Both the position numbers and the translations under genes were made by a program. A stretch of DNA of 64,000 bases, from positions 3,707,001 to 3,771,000 of the forward strand of contig CALZFC010000021.1 of the NCBI GenBank assembly GCA_945643635.1, read 5' to 3'. Position 1 is the stretch's first letter. Every line of letters starts with the position of its first letter. Below the pieces are notes generated by a model, which saw only the letters and a list, made by a program, of their open reading frames with translations, was not told the DNA's origin and searched no databases. Source of the DNA: Allodiplogaster sudhausi. Lineage: Eukaryota; Nematoda; Chromadorea; Rhabditida; Diplogasteridae. This document shows positions 1 through 12,184 of the stretch, piece by piece.

Positions 1-670
<670 letters not shown>

Positions 671-678
671 TGAACGCA

Positions 679-1161
679 ATGTCCCGTAAAGAACTCGCTC
701 TTCTCGGTGTGGCCGTGCTGCTGGCAATGTCTTCGGCACAGGAAGACACAGACTCGCCCTCTTCGACGACCTTCGACTTCCTTAGCTCGACTACTTCTGA
801 TCCCCTCTACGACCAACCAACAGATGAGCCTGGCGGAAATGCAAGCGAATCATCCTCGCTCTTCCTTAGGCTCAATCGACTGCCACTTGAAGAGATTCGA
901 AACATTTCGCTGAACAAAGCCTTGGAAACCATGAAGAACTCGGCCAACAATGATGAGCACGAGGGAGTCCTCAACGAAGCAGCCCAAATCGTGTGCCTGG
1001 AGATAGTCATCCGAAGGGATTTCGAAGCTGAAGAACGTAAGAAGATCTGGATCAAGCTCGCAATGTACGCCCTCACCGGGTCGCGAGCATACCAGGAAGA
1101 GGTCGAATTCGTCGAAGGCGTCCGCGAGTGCTATCGCCCCCTCGTCGAACCCCGCTTTTAA
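679..1161 (+). CDS. Small secreted orphan protein
   Basis: An intronless 160-residue open frame. I chose the ATG at 679; three in-frame codons further upstream begin with GTG, which is not a likely animal start. Residues 5-20 form a hydrophobic core (LALLGVAVLLAMSSA) followed by AQ, a typical signal peptide, so the product is probably secreted. The mature N-terminus is rich in Ser, Thr, Asp and Pro and carries possible N-glycosylation sites (NAS, NIS). The C-terminal half is predicted helical and charged, with two cysteines about 45 residues apart (VCLE and ECYR) that could pair. An AATAAA lies 43 nt after the stop, which supports a real transcript end. I recognise no family. An upstream 5'UTR exon cannot be excluded. 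Confidence 0.6.
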   Translation: MSRKELALLGVAVLLAMSSAQEDTDSPSSTTFDFLSSTTSDPLYDQPTDEPGGNASESSSLFLRLNRLPLEEIRNISLNKALETMKNSANNDEHEGVLNEAAQIVCLEIVIRRDFEAEERKKIWIKLAMYALTGSRAYQEEVEFVEGVRECYRPLVEPRF

Positions 1162-1203
1162 CTGCTTTTTTACACCTTTTATCTTGAATGAAACCTAAAA
1201 GAG

Positions 1204-1209
1204 AATAAA
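1204..1209 (+). terminator. Polyadenylation signal AATAAA
   Basis: A canonical AATAAA 43 nt downstream of the stop codon of the small secreted protein, suggesting its mRNA ends near 1220-1235. Confidence 0.6.
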
Positions 1210-1759
1210 AGACTTCAAAGAATACAGAGTCCGCTATTATGCAACCTACCGATTCAGCACAACAGAGATCATTTCTTATTGAATTGGAACTTTATCTCCC
1301 ATATTAGTTAGTTTAATTTGTCAAAACAATTAAGTTAAGCGACGAAATTTATTTCAAAAGTAAATCCATGACACTGGTCAACTCACTAATCTAGCATATG
1401 CATATCAATAATGAGTTGCAAAATGAAGAAAAGAAAGCTACTACTGTGACAGAGCAATGCTTAAAATTGTGATCATGAATATGAGAATTTGAATATACAT
1501 AATATTTGCACGTAATTTTTAATGGCAAATATGTAGGAATAGGAAGTTGAACTATTTACGAATGAAGGAATTCTAAACACAGTGTAATACAGTTTAAAAC
1601 AGCGTATTGGAAAATAGAAAGGACACATAATGAAAATAATATGTTTGCTTTTCTGCCATAGAGCTAAAACAAGAACTTTTCTAGCTGGCTTTTTATTGTC
1701 TGATTGCATATAAGAATCAATTCGAAAACGACTATCAGAATAAATTTCCAAGATAGTTG
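1210..1759. other. AT-rich intergenic spacer between convergent genes
   Basis: AT-rich DNA between the end of the + strand secreted-protein gene and the 3' end of the minus-strand HEX gene. I see no exon, RNA gene or repeat unit here. Confidence 0.6.
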
Positions 1760-1765
1760 TTTATT
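1760..1765 (-). terminator. Polyadenylation signal of HEX gene
   Basis: TTTATT on the + strand is AATAAA on the coding strand, beginning only 5 nt after the HEX stop codon. The 3'UTR would be very short, as is common in compact invertebrate genes. Confidence 0.6.
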
Positions 1766-1770
1766 GTGCT

Positions 1771-3341
1771 CTAGTTTTGCGTGGGCTGTCCCTCTTGCTT
1801 GAGATGGTGGAGAGCGAGGGTGTGTTCGGCGCCAGGGAAGAGGAAGTGGTGAGGCTGGCCGCCGCCGAGCGACCTCGCCGATGCCCCCGGCGGCAGCAGC
1901 GAATCATCGTCGCCGCCGTCTTTGCCCACCCGGCGCCACTTCGCTCGTCTGTTCTGGAACCACGTCTTCACCTGCAAATCAGCACATGTCTATTAACTTA
2001 TCAATTGGAAAATTTCCCGATTTGGCTAGGAACTCAATTATTTCCTTTTTTGCAGAAAAAAGAACCTGTTTCTTTCGCGATTCCTCCTTTCCTTTCACGG
2101 GAATCACTTCGCATGCCTAATCAGACTGATGAGACTGTTAGCATAGAGAAGAGCAACGGAATGATGGTTCTCGTGACCGAATTGGGCAAAGAGACTAAGT
2201 AGAGACTTCTCTCTCGGGAACAGCAATGAGCTGCATCCTACACGGGGCGTGTTTGTCTAGCCAATCATCCGAGATCAGCAATATCCTCGAACGGCTCATG
2301 CTGGTTACCAAATACAGATCTCGACGAGCACTACCAATCCTGTGAACTATCAGTGGTAGATGATTGTTCTGCACTGAAGCACTGAACACACTTTCATCCG
2401 ACCAATACGTGGCCAGGACAGAGTGGAAGTAAAGAATTGGCCCACCATCTTCCAATCTTGGTAGAAACCATTGTATGGACTCTTCTGGGTACACTTCCCA
2501 TTCTGCCTTTTGAGCACGAACAATCTCAGGCAGTATCAGATGGTGAAAGGTCAAGTTTGCTAATCTTGGTTGTGAGCAACCATTCGCTTCATCTCCACAT
2601 TCAGGAGCATGAACCATCCGCACTCTATCTCTCTTCCTTCTCCCCAGTCTCTCTCTGTCTCTCGCTCTCTGTCACTTTCCCGATCTCTCAGAATGGGGCT
2701 GGCTTCGCCTGCTGTGTGAACCCTCTTTTGTTTGTACATGTGAGGATGTCTTGTGCAATTGATGCAATGATACGACTCTCCCATGAAGGAGTGGTCGACG
2801 ACTGGTTGCCTTCATCTTTATAACAATAGGTCTCCCACAGTTCAAGTTTCAATTTCTTATAAAGAATAGTGCTAATGAGATCCAAATTTTCCTCCGATTA
2901 AAAAGACACAATTCTACACTGAATAATGATGCTTTCTGATGGAAGAAGGAGAGCAGAAAGCTCAGTTGTCGCATAAACGATAGTTCCTTCCTGACAAGAA
3001 GAGGAGAAAAGTGCCTCTTCACTTGACATCTTAAGCTGACAAGGCAACATTCCCACTGCAAGGAGTATCAGCACATCATCACCCCCCCCCCCCCCCCCCA
3101 ATTCAACAGATGCTGTGAGCCACCCTATCGAGCGCAAACAAAATAAGAATGAATCTGCAATGGAGAGAGAGAGGAGAAAGAGAAGATGATACCGAGAGAG
3201 AGAGGGAGAGACGGCGAGACAGTTGCGCTCAAACGATACGATGCAGAATGGAATGAAAATGAAGGCGCTTATGATCGAGTGATTGAGAGCGATAAGATGA
3301 TGAAGCCGCAGACGGGGAGAATGCACGGAGAAAGTGCGCGT

Positions 3342-3388
<47 letters not shown>

Positions 3389-6300
3389 TAAATTAAGGAT
3401 GCTCTCGGCAGGAGAGTGCTTGGGCAGACAGCCACAAGAATCTTTCCTCCTCGCCTGGCCCACTCGTCCTCGGCCATATCACCACCCCTTCAGAAATGAT
3501 CAAATCGTCAGATCGGATCAAGTGGCCGCATCTCTCTTCACTCAAGCAGAGAGATCACGCATCCAAGAGAACCATCGCAGAAGAAGATCTCCATCGATGG
3601 ATTGGAATATCATTCGATGGCGCGCATGAGGAATAAAACGTGATTTTCAAAAAAGATAGGAATGGAAAGAAGGAACAAACTTGTCTTTCGGAGAGCGCGA
3701 GTGCCTTTGCGAGCTTCTTCCTCTCCTGCGGCGAGAGATACTTATTCGCGTCGAAGTGCTGCTCGAGTGCGTCCGTCTGCTCGTTCGTGAAGCGAATCTG
3801 GCCGCCCTTTCTCTTCTGCGACGGCTTCCCTGAGGAGGAGACGCCGGCGGCCGCGGCGGCAGCAGCAGCCGCCGCGGCCATGTACGGGTACAGCCAGCCG
3901 CCCGCCGCGGGATTGTTCGCGGCCGCCGACCCCCCACCGCCACATAGCCGGCCACTCGCGTCCCAGAGACTGGCGCCTCCTGCAAGTCAATGGATTCACA
4001 GCGGTTTTCCCCTGCCGTCAAGGCTCTCCGGTGACCCTGTGTGCACAACAGAAGTCCTTTTCCTATTCCTTATATTGTACACAACGATGTCTCCAAAAGG
4101 GCCAAGGCACAGCCAATGCGCTGTGCAGATCTCTTGCAAAGCAAAGTGGCTTCCCCCTTCAAAGAGCCCCTCTTTCTTCTTACCATTAGCTTGTAAGCTG
4201 ATCTATTAGAGCTCTACCGCATCAATGACAGGAGATAAGCGACTTCCCCCCACTTTCTCTCTCTCTCTCGTTAATACTGAGCCAACCATCGGCTTCCCTT
4301 GTTATCCCTCTCTTTCTCTCTCTCTCTGTGTCTGTCGCTCTCATCGCTCGTGAGTGACTCTCTTCGCTCTTCTTCAATTCCGCCCCTCTATTGGAGTGTC
4401 TTCCATCTACCAGTGGGCATCCCATTCTATGTACACATGCAATTAGAAACAGCACTGCGGAACTTGAGGGAAAGAGAAGGACAAAGATAAAGAGAGAGAG
4501 AGAGAGATATGCTTAAGAAGAAAAGCAGATAACGGAAGCAATGCTAATGCGCTCCCACACAGGAGAAGCCGGCAGCAGAAATAACACAAGCGGAGCAGAG
4601 CGGCAAATCTCTATGCGTTATGTACATCGTAGAATAAGGACATCCAGCCATTCGGTGTATAAAAGCAGAATAAGACGCGTGCACTCGTTAGTGTATCTTC
4701 AATTAGTTCACCAGCAGTGAACTTGTTCAGGAATGACATGGGTTGGCGAGATCTTTGGAGCACTTCGAGCCCATCTGACATGATATGATCCCTCTTTGGT
4801 TACTGTATTTCTAGTATCTGTTGTATGAGCAGATGACGCGGGTCAACCTGGACACTCGCGAACGTGCTGAGAATGTCATTCCATCTATTGCAACTATTTT
4901 GTGATGCCCAACACTTTTATGTTAAACGCACGGATTTTTTTTGAAACGGCGCCGCACATCGATGGGAAAGAGAGTGTGACAGATAGTGAGGGAGATAGAC
5001 AGAACGAGGGAATGTGAAAAGAGAGAAAGGAAGAGATAGAGAGAGAGACAACGAAAGAGAGAGAGAGAAACAGGAGAGAGTGAGAGAAACAGAACATTCA
5101 TCTCGTATGTATACAAGGATAAATTGGATTAGGGATTTTGGTGAGAGCGCGAGTTGATATTAAATTGAATGATGATCAGCAGAGATTCCCAGTGTAATGC
5201 ATACAGAGCAACAAGACGATAAACTATGCTCAGAGAGAAAGAGATTTGGGGGCGTTGAGTGTGAGCATGATAGATTATTTTATATATTTATTTTGTTTAG
5301 ATCGGAGAGATAACGAACGAGAGAGGAAGAAGAAAAGGAGAGATGGTAGAGAGTGAGAGAGAGAACGAGAGAAAGGGAGAGAGCGAGAGAATGTCTTAGT
5401 TCCAACAACTGCAATGGTTAGTGTGCTTCCACCCGTTGTTTACGCTCATGCGATTACGGTATCTCCAGCGACTCGCGGGTCGCCTCAAGGGGAAGTGGAG
5501 GTTCGCGCAGAGCAGTGATAGAGAGCAGGTAATTTAGAGAAGCCCAGAGAAGGAGAGAACTCCCCGCAAAGGGAAGAAGTAGAGAGAGATGGAGGAAGGA
5601 CAAGCTTGTTATGTGATACTTCTCACCTCTGAGTTCTTCTCGCTTACCCAACCCCTCCCTTTCTTCGGACTCCATTCATTGAAACCTGCACACCCAACTC
5701 AGGGAGGATCGGTGCTTGTACAATGTTGAGTAGTGGAAAGAGAGTGGTAGAGGGAGAGAGAGAGTGAGAGAGAGAGAGGGCGGGAGAGAGTATATCATCG
5801 AAGCAGAGGTGAGCAAATGTAGTGGAAGCTGATGAGGTGAATCGCAGCGGCTCAATGAATGAATGGAATAAGAATGAAAGGCTGAAAGATAGGGGACGAT
5901 GAGCATTCATTAGACCGGGGAGTAAGAGAACGACAGAGAGAGAGAGAGAAGAGAGAGAAGAGAGAGAGAGAGAGAAGAGAGAAGGAGAAGAAAGAAGGAG
6001 AGAACGCGCATATGGAACTAAACGGAAATAGGGATCCGATCGCGTGCACTGCAGAAGAATGAGTGAATAAAGGGGTGCCACTGCTTCGGCAAGATGTGAA
6101 ATCATCGAAGGACTGAAGGTACAGAAGAACGCAATGGGATGCAGGAGAGATAGAGAGAATACAAGAAGAAGACGGAACGGGGTAAATATAACATCTAGCT
6201 TACTGTTGTCGCCTAATTATTCTATGTTGCACATATAATTTCCAAGTGTCCTTATGCGCGTACCAGAATGAGGATGAGCGTGGTGGACGGGTGCGCGTCC

Positions 6301-6868
6301 TCCGCCGCCGCCGTGACTGCTGCTGGCGCCGGCGGCTAGCCCGGCCGCGGCCTGGATGGCCGCAGCCACCGCCAGCTGCTGCTGCATCTGCTGGTGCGCG
6401 GCAGCGATGTAGCCACACCTTAATGTTCATTTTATTCTCTTAGATTTGCGTTGATAAAGAACGAAAGTTTTTAATAAGTTTGGAACATTAAGTGTAGAAT
6501 GAATTTAAAAAAGCCCTAAAGTACCATGATGAGGGAGCGGCGGCGGCTGCAGTGGCGGTCGTTGCATCCTCCTCCTCCGCCCCCTTCGCCATGTCGAGGG
6601 GGCCCTCGCAGCTGGACGAGCCTCCAGGAGAAGAGCAGCTCGCGTGGGTTGACGGCGACTCCGACTCAACAATGGAGAAATGAAGCTAATGAATAATCGA
6701 TGAACTACTCAATACTTCTGTTTAACAACCGGAAGAACAGATTAAATTCTTTGCTTAAATATTAGATGAAAAAACCTTGACAGGGCAGTCATCATCACCA
6801 ATCGGCGGAGTCTGCTCCTGCAGCAAATTGTCAATAGAAAACTTGCCGTCTCTTGACATCCTTGACAT
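1771..6868 (-). CDS. HHEX: HEX/PRH-class homeodomain transcription factor
   Basis: Five exons on the minus strand (6868-6776, 6664-6525, 6418-6264, 3979-3681, 1971-1771) join in phase with GT-AG introns to give 295 residues; human HHEX has about 270. Residues 10-17 (FSIDNLLQ) match an eh1/Groucho-binding motif. A Gln/Ala/Gly/His-rich middle includes an 11-Ala run. The homeodomain spans about 186-245: KRKGGQIRF start, KYLSPQERKKLAK in helix 2, and recognition helix WFQNRRAKWRR, split by an intron after SERQ, just before VKTWFQ. The GGQ-RF start and YLSP-ER-LAK pattern are diagnostic for HEX (nematode pha-2, vertebrate Hhex), a mostly repressive developmental regulator of foregut/pharynx. The ATG follows an acceptor (tgcag) directly, so the 5' end is trans-spliced or has a 5'UTR intron. 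The 1.7 and 2.3 kb introns hold AG/CT repeats. Confidence 0.92.
3082..3099. repeat. Poly(C) tract
   Basis: Eighteen consecutive C inside the large intron before the last HEX exon. Similar shorter C runs occur near 36920, 37350 and 39966, and a G run at 49890-49901. Confidence 0.9.
3344..3384. repeat. (GA)n microsatellite
   Basis: About 41 bp of GA repeat within a HEX intron, flanked by further degenerate GA-rich sequence. It generates Arg-Glu or Ser-Leu open frames that are artefacts. Confidence 0.95.
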
Positions 6869-7389
6869 CTGCAAGAGTGAGAACTACATAAATTATTCAA
6901 ACTGGAAGACACCTTAGTGTTAAAAGAAAAAAATTCGTAAAATAACACATTATTTTTCAATGAGGGATAGTGGTGAAACTTAAATGTCTGAGGTAAGAGG
7001 AAGCTAGAAGTTACGACGAGGCAAAAGTTCGCAAATGGATGTCGTCGACATCTTAATTGATAGGGGGGCGTGGCTGCTCGGATGAGAGCGAGGGCCAAAG
7101 GGAAAATAGGAGAGAGAAGAGAAAGAGAGAGAGAGGGAGAGAGGGAAGATCGACGGCTAGAATATACGGTAACTTGCCTTGAGCAAACAATGCAAGAATT
7201 TGGTGACAGAGTGAACGAGGGAAGAAGCAAAGGAGACAAGAGAAAATATATGGCAGAACGAGAGGGGATATCGTACAGATGGGAGAGGGAGAGGGGGAGG
7301 GAGAGACAAGAAGCAAGGTATTTGAGCGGTGTTCAATACAGTCGAGAGTGAAACTGAGCTTGAGGTGACACTGAATGGATGGGTAAGCA

Positions 7390-7560
7390 GGAGCGAGACA
7401 GAGAGAAAGAAAGAAAGAAAAACAGAGAGAGAGAGAGGGATGAGAGAAATGTATGAGAGAGAGAGAGAAAGAAGGGGAGAGAGAAAGAAGGAGAGAGAGA
7501 AGGAGAAAGAGATGAGATGAGAGAAAGTGATAGAGGTAGAGAGAGAGAGAGATGAGAGAT
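7390..7560. repeat. Degenerate GA-rich array
   Basis: About 170 bp of AGAGAG/AAAGAAAG sequence, purine-only on the + strand apart from a few T. It is one of several such arrays in the window. Confidence 0.9.
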
Positions 7561-8249
7561 AATGAATGGTAAAATGGTATTGGTGAGGAGAAAGAGAGAA
7601 AGCGAAATCAACATTGTCCGCTAGAAGAAGCTAATGTGCAAATGAGGACTCCAGAGTCTGTAAAAGAGCTTCCAAAGTTGTGGAGAAGCGATGCTGGAGT
7701 AATGGCTAGTCAAGGGAGGCGAGCGTCTCTCGTTTCCACTAGAAACTCGAGGAAAGTTTTCTTCACATCACAGCATTTTTCATAATGCATTCGGGATCAC
7801 TGATGACTGTCCTGGTTTGTTTTCACATATATCTGTAGATTGACCGAAGATTGTTTCAACCAGGCAGATGCTCGTGAAATTTCGAACTAATTTAGTTTAT
7901 ACATGACCATGAAACTTTTCGTGGTGGCTTCTTCGCCATGGCCGACTATCGTTTCCTGTTTTCACGTCGTACTTTATGTCTTTGATTATAATATCCTCAT
8001 CATTTATAGGAAAAATATTTGGATAGTTAGGTGTGAAATAAAAAGTCTTGTCTTTTCATGTATTTTTCAATTGGCGTGATGAAATATTTTGTGAAACTGA
8101 TCTAATGACTACAGCCGTCGTAGTTACAAAAGGGTCCTTTTTTCATGATAAACATTAGGGTACTTACAGGAAGCAGGTGAACACGAGGTTCAGCCTGATG
8201 TTAACACAAATGCTAACATCCGCTTTTCTTTGTTATTGGTTTTTTGCTA

Positions 8250-8500
8250 TTGGGAGAGAGAGCGAGAGAGAGACAGAGAGAGGGAGAAAGAGAGAGAGAA
8301 AGAGGGAGGCATTGAGAGATACAGAGAAAGATAGAGACAGAGTTTGAGAGAGGGAGAGAGACATACAGAGAGGGGAAGAGAAAGGAAAGAGACAGAGAGA
8401 GAGTGACTGAGTAAGAATGAGACATAGTAAGAGGGAGAGAGCCATAGAGAGAGATGGGAAGAGAAAGAGAGGGAGAGAGAGAGAGAGGAGAAAGAGTTAT
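8250..8500. repeat. Degenerate GA-rich array
   Basis: About 250 bp of purine-rich GAGAGA repeats interrupted by GACAGAG and GAGTTT. No periodicity longer than the dinucleotide is evident. Confidence 0.85.
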
Positions 8501-9160
8501 TTGAGTAATAGAGAAGGAGATGCGGATCATGTACACTTCCCCATTGATGGGAATGAATATCCCAAGGTAGAAGCTTAGGACCAACAGGTATAGGAGGGGG
8601 AGGGGGCTTCCAATTTTACACAGACAAGTACAGTGACGGGGCGAATGACTACAACCAGAGACAGACTCATATAAAGGAGCTCTGGAAAGGTTAGAGAGAT
8701 GAAGAAGACACAAGGTAATCGCGGGAAGAGAGATGTTAACAAAATGCAGAACAAGAGTGACGGAGTGAGATTTAAAAAAAAATTGAAAAGTAGTTGTTAT
8801 AACAAGACGCTGTAATTGTTGTCCAATTTCATTTCGATGTAAAAGACGAGGGGATTTTAACAGGTTTATTGCCGGGAACCAGGCCATCATCGGCCAACAA
8901 GAGGGAGGAAACCGCTCACGTAGAGTCAAGGAGGGGAAACTGACAAGTAATGCATTGAAAAAGAACACAATGGGAATGGAAAAGCATTTGGCTATGAGGG
9001 AAAGGGCAGTAAGGAAGGACACGTGAGGAATGGGTAATTTTATTACATAGTGAGATAGAAGTGGCAGCAACAGGTCAACACAAAATTTGGAGAATCTCTC
9101 TTCAAGACTTTGGCCGAAAAAGCTACTATGCGCATTTTATATTTGAATCTGAGGTTTCAG

Positions 9161-9666
9161 TCGACGATCGTGGAGATGACCGCACTACATACCTCGGACT
9201 TCTCGAGCAATCGTGAGCTCCTCGACTTCGGCCGAGGCAGAAGCGAGTGTCGTATTGCGAGTGTCTCCTTCTTCACAGGAGGCTACTCCACTTAGACCAT
9301 TAATTCCCTGGATTAGGATTTCAAATGTCATTTATTTCATATGCAAATTTATCGCTAATTTTAGTGTCTTTATACCATTTTATTTCATTAATAACATTGC
9401 CTAAACATGGAAAAATACGAGTTTACGCTTCTTTAATATATTTCCAATTCAGTTCGCGATGCAAGAGCGCACTGAGGAACTCCCTTTCCAGGGAATTCGG
9501 CAGGCTTTGGAGATTCTTCCGAGTGTCAGCGTTGATAGCGCTAGGTTGTTTTGATATTGTTATTTTTTCATTTAATATTCATTTAGGTCGACCTTACTGA
9601 GAAAATCCTCAGCCTGGAGAACATGGAGACGATTCCGGACCTGAACTGGGAAATCACCGACATCTG
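9161..9666 (+). CDS. Tentative exons of unidentified gene
   Basis: Three stretches can be joined in phase 0 on the + strand: 9161-9262, 9453-9524 and 9587-9666. Each follows a reasonable acceptor (gtttcag, attcag, atttag). The donors are gtctcc, gtcagc and the strong gtaagc. The product would be about 85 residues, acidic and amphipathic near its end (ILSLENMETIPDL), with the GC-rich third positions seen in the well-supported genes. I recognise no domain. The first and last exons are not identified. If the last exon joins the acceptor at about 10015, the junction creates TGA. The opposite strand of each block is also open, including a block at 9192-9306 with acceptor and gtatgt donor, so strand is uncertain. 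Confidence 0.3.
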
Positions 9667-11284
9667 GTAAGCCTCTTCAAGTATTTTTTTCGTTCTGTTA
9701 TGCCAACTCATTTACTTCTCATTCAAGATCAAATTTAAAAGCTAGCCTACGTCCTAAAGAAACCAAGACCCACGAATGTCCGTATCTTAAAGGAGCAGTT
9801 CACTGAATAATAAACATATGGTTTCATGAACGTGGATTTGTATACTTGTTACAAAGTTAAAAGCATGCAAAATACGGCAAGGCAAATTTTTTTTGCTGTA
9901 GCCTAATATATGAGGGCGCGCATAGAAAATGGTCCTAATGTACTGCTGTAGAATCATTCAATGCATGGTTCCTTTTGCCGTTTTAATTCTTTTAAATCTT
10001 CTACTTCTCTTTCAGAGGGGAAATATTTTGTCCTAATCGTAAGTGCTGTACGACTTCTGAGAAATCAATGCAAAATGTGTCGGCTCTATCGAAGGAATCT
10101 GGTTTGGTACATATTATTTTGTCTTGTATGCAATTAAAATGTTTATTCAAAATAAATGTGTGACAAAGGACAGCAAACACAAGACAGTAGATGAGATAAA
10201 TGCACAGTTGTATTGTAGAGTAAGAAGAAGAGTACAGTAAACACTTCACCACCTCCTTGGTCTGGCCGTTGTGATCTGTGTGCCGGTACGCGTAGACCTT
10301 GGAGCCCTGGTCAGCATATTCTATTGTTCGTGCTGTGGTTGGAAGCTCGGAGTCGAGCAGCCCCAAGTGGAAACTTTACCTGGTAGATTCTCGGCTTTGA
10401 TGTGGATTGGACGGAGTGTGTTCCTAACATGACAAATGGTGGTGAAATTTTTTAAATTTATTTCAGCTCTTCGGGCTCGTTCCGGCTTCATTGTGCTACC
10501 ATGAACATGAAATTTTTCCTGATGAATTCTTGGTCTCTGCCAATTCTCCTTTCAAAGTTTCACGCTGATTAGGCGAAGCTTTTTCGACATTGATTGGTAG
10601 GGGGATGGTCTGCAAATTATTAAACAGAAGGAGGAGGGAGAGACCAAACAAGAGGAATTTGATCAGACAAATCAAATGTGAATAGAAAGAAGAGAGATAA
10701 AAAACAACAAACTGTCGTCACAACATATTATATGACGTGTAAGCAAATAAAGACAATAAATGCAGTGGCCCGTCGCGTGGCTCGGATGGAATGTCTGAAT
10801 GCGCCCAATGACCGATCGTGTAGTCCATTCTTTCGCGGTTGTGCATTGTCGCGCTCATTCATCGATCAGACGTCCTGGAAAGAAATGGAGCATAGAGAGC
10901 ACGTTAAATGGAGAGACGCAGAGAAACGACACCGTGCAGGGATGCAGAGAGTCCGTGAAGCACCGCAGGCGACATCGGGTTCGGCAGACAGCGAGAATGC
11001 CCCCGGGAGGGAGCGAGACACTTGCCATTCCAGAATACACAACTCTGGAATTGAAGAACAGACAAAAGTGTGAGTGAAAGCACAGAGAAAGCGGAATGGA
11101 GAGGGAGAGAGAAAGAGAGAAACAGAAGTAGAGAGCAAGAGAAAGAGAGAGAGAGAGAGATAGAGAGAGAGAAGCAGCGCAGCCATTGTCGTAATATTGC
11201 GGCAGCTGAAATGTTTGGCTTCCTTCCCTGCTCTCGCCAGCTGCGGTTGCAGATGAGTCCAGCGTCCTCCTGCGTCATCTCATT

Positions 11285-11288
<4 letters not shown>

Positions 11289-11321
<33 letters not shown>
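11289..11321. repeat. (TC)n microsatellite
   Basis: About 33 bp of pure TC repeat embedded in a longer pyrimidine-rich stretch. Confidence 0.95.
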
Positions 11322-11324
<3 letters not shown>

Positions 11325-12143
11325 TTCTTTTCCTTGCTCGCTCTCTTTTCATCTGACATTCACGGTCATTGTCACTGCATTCATTCACCTCCTTCCCATC
11401 TTCTCTCTTTCTTTCTCTGTCGTTCTCTCTCCATTATCTCTCTCTCTTACCACAAGTCTCCTCTCCCTCCATTCTCTCTAACAAGCTGTCACGGCGCATT
11501 CACTCGTGCTTCATCTCTCATATTGTGTCATCTTCCCCCTCCCAGGCAGGCTGCCGCCTTCTCTGCCTTCCTCAGCGTGTCCCCTGAGTCCAATGGAATT
11601 CTTGTGCTATTGGCCATTCGCTCAGATGCACTGAGTCATAAGATGCATTCCTTTTGTTTGCTAAATCCACTTCTTCATTTTTCTAATGTCAATTTAAGAT
11701 TGTGATATTAAAAAAAAAATATTTTGATAGACTTCTTCGATTTTCTGAACTTAAGATTTTCTTTTAAATGTTTGCATTTTAATATACTTTATCCACGTGC
11801 CGTTTTTTCGTTCCTCTCTCTCTATTTCTCTTGTTCTCGTTTTCCTTGTCTGTCTAAATGGATACCAATGTTCCATGCTGAATGTGAGGTCTCTCTTCTG
11901 CTTGTATGCCCCCTCCCTTCCCTTCTCCTTCAGCTGTCATTACGATGCCGCAAAATCATCATTCATTCTAGTTCCTCCCTTGTAACTCAGGAGGATTGAG
12001 TGAAAATAAATGGAAAAGAGAAATAGAAAGAGACAGATAGAGTGAGAGCGTGCGACATTATCCTGGGACACGGATTGTGTATCGGTGCATGGTGAAAAAG
12101 AAGCCGTGCTCTCTAGGGTGGCCCCCATCTGGAGCGGGAAAAA

Positions 12144-12144
<1 letters not shown>

Positions 12145-12182
<38 letters not shown>
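12145..12182. repeat. (TA)n microsatellite
   Basis: About 38 bp of pure TA repeat, the second such tract in the window. Confidence 0.95.

Positions 12183-12184
<2 letters not shown>

Larger units (their letters stand above)
6869..9160. other. Intergenic region with long purine-rich repeats
   Basis: Upstream of the HEX first exon. It holds extended purine-rich GA/GAGAAA arrays at about 7090-7320, 7390-7560 and 8250-8500 on the + strand. No exon with acceptable splice borders and codon use was found. The long Ser-Leu-rich minus frames are translations of the repeats. Confidence 0.65.

Noticed and set aside
8213..9070. 285-codon minus-strand open frame
   Set aside because: Long Ser/Leu/Pro runs come from GA-rich arrays; no domain, start context or splice evidence.
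9192..9306. Minus-strand exon-like block with acceptor and gtatgt donor
   Set aside because: Poor third-position GC and no in-phase partner exon; the + strand reading fits the local splice style better. Kept only as an ambiguity.
10904..11359. Minus-strand 151-codon frame with a short natural-looking segment
   Set aside because: Most of it is GA/CT repeat translation; no splice sites or neighbouring exons support the remainder.
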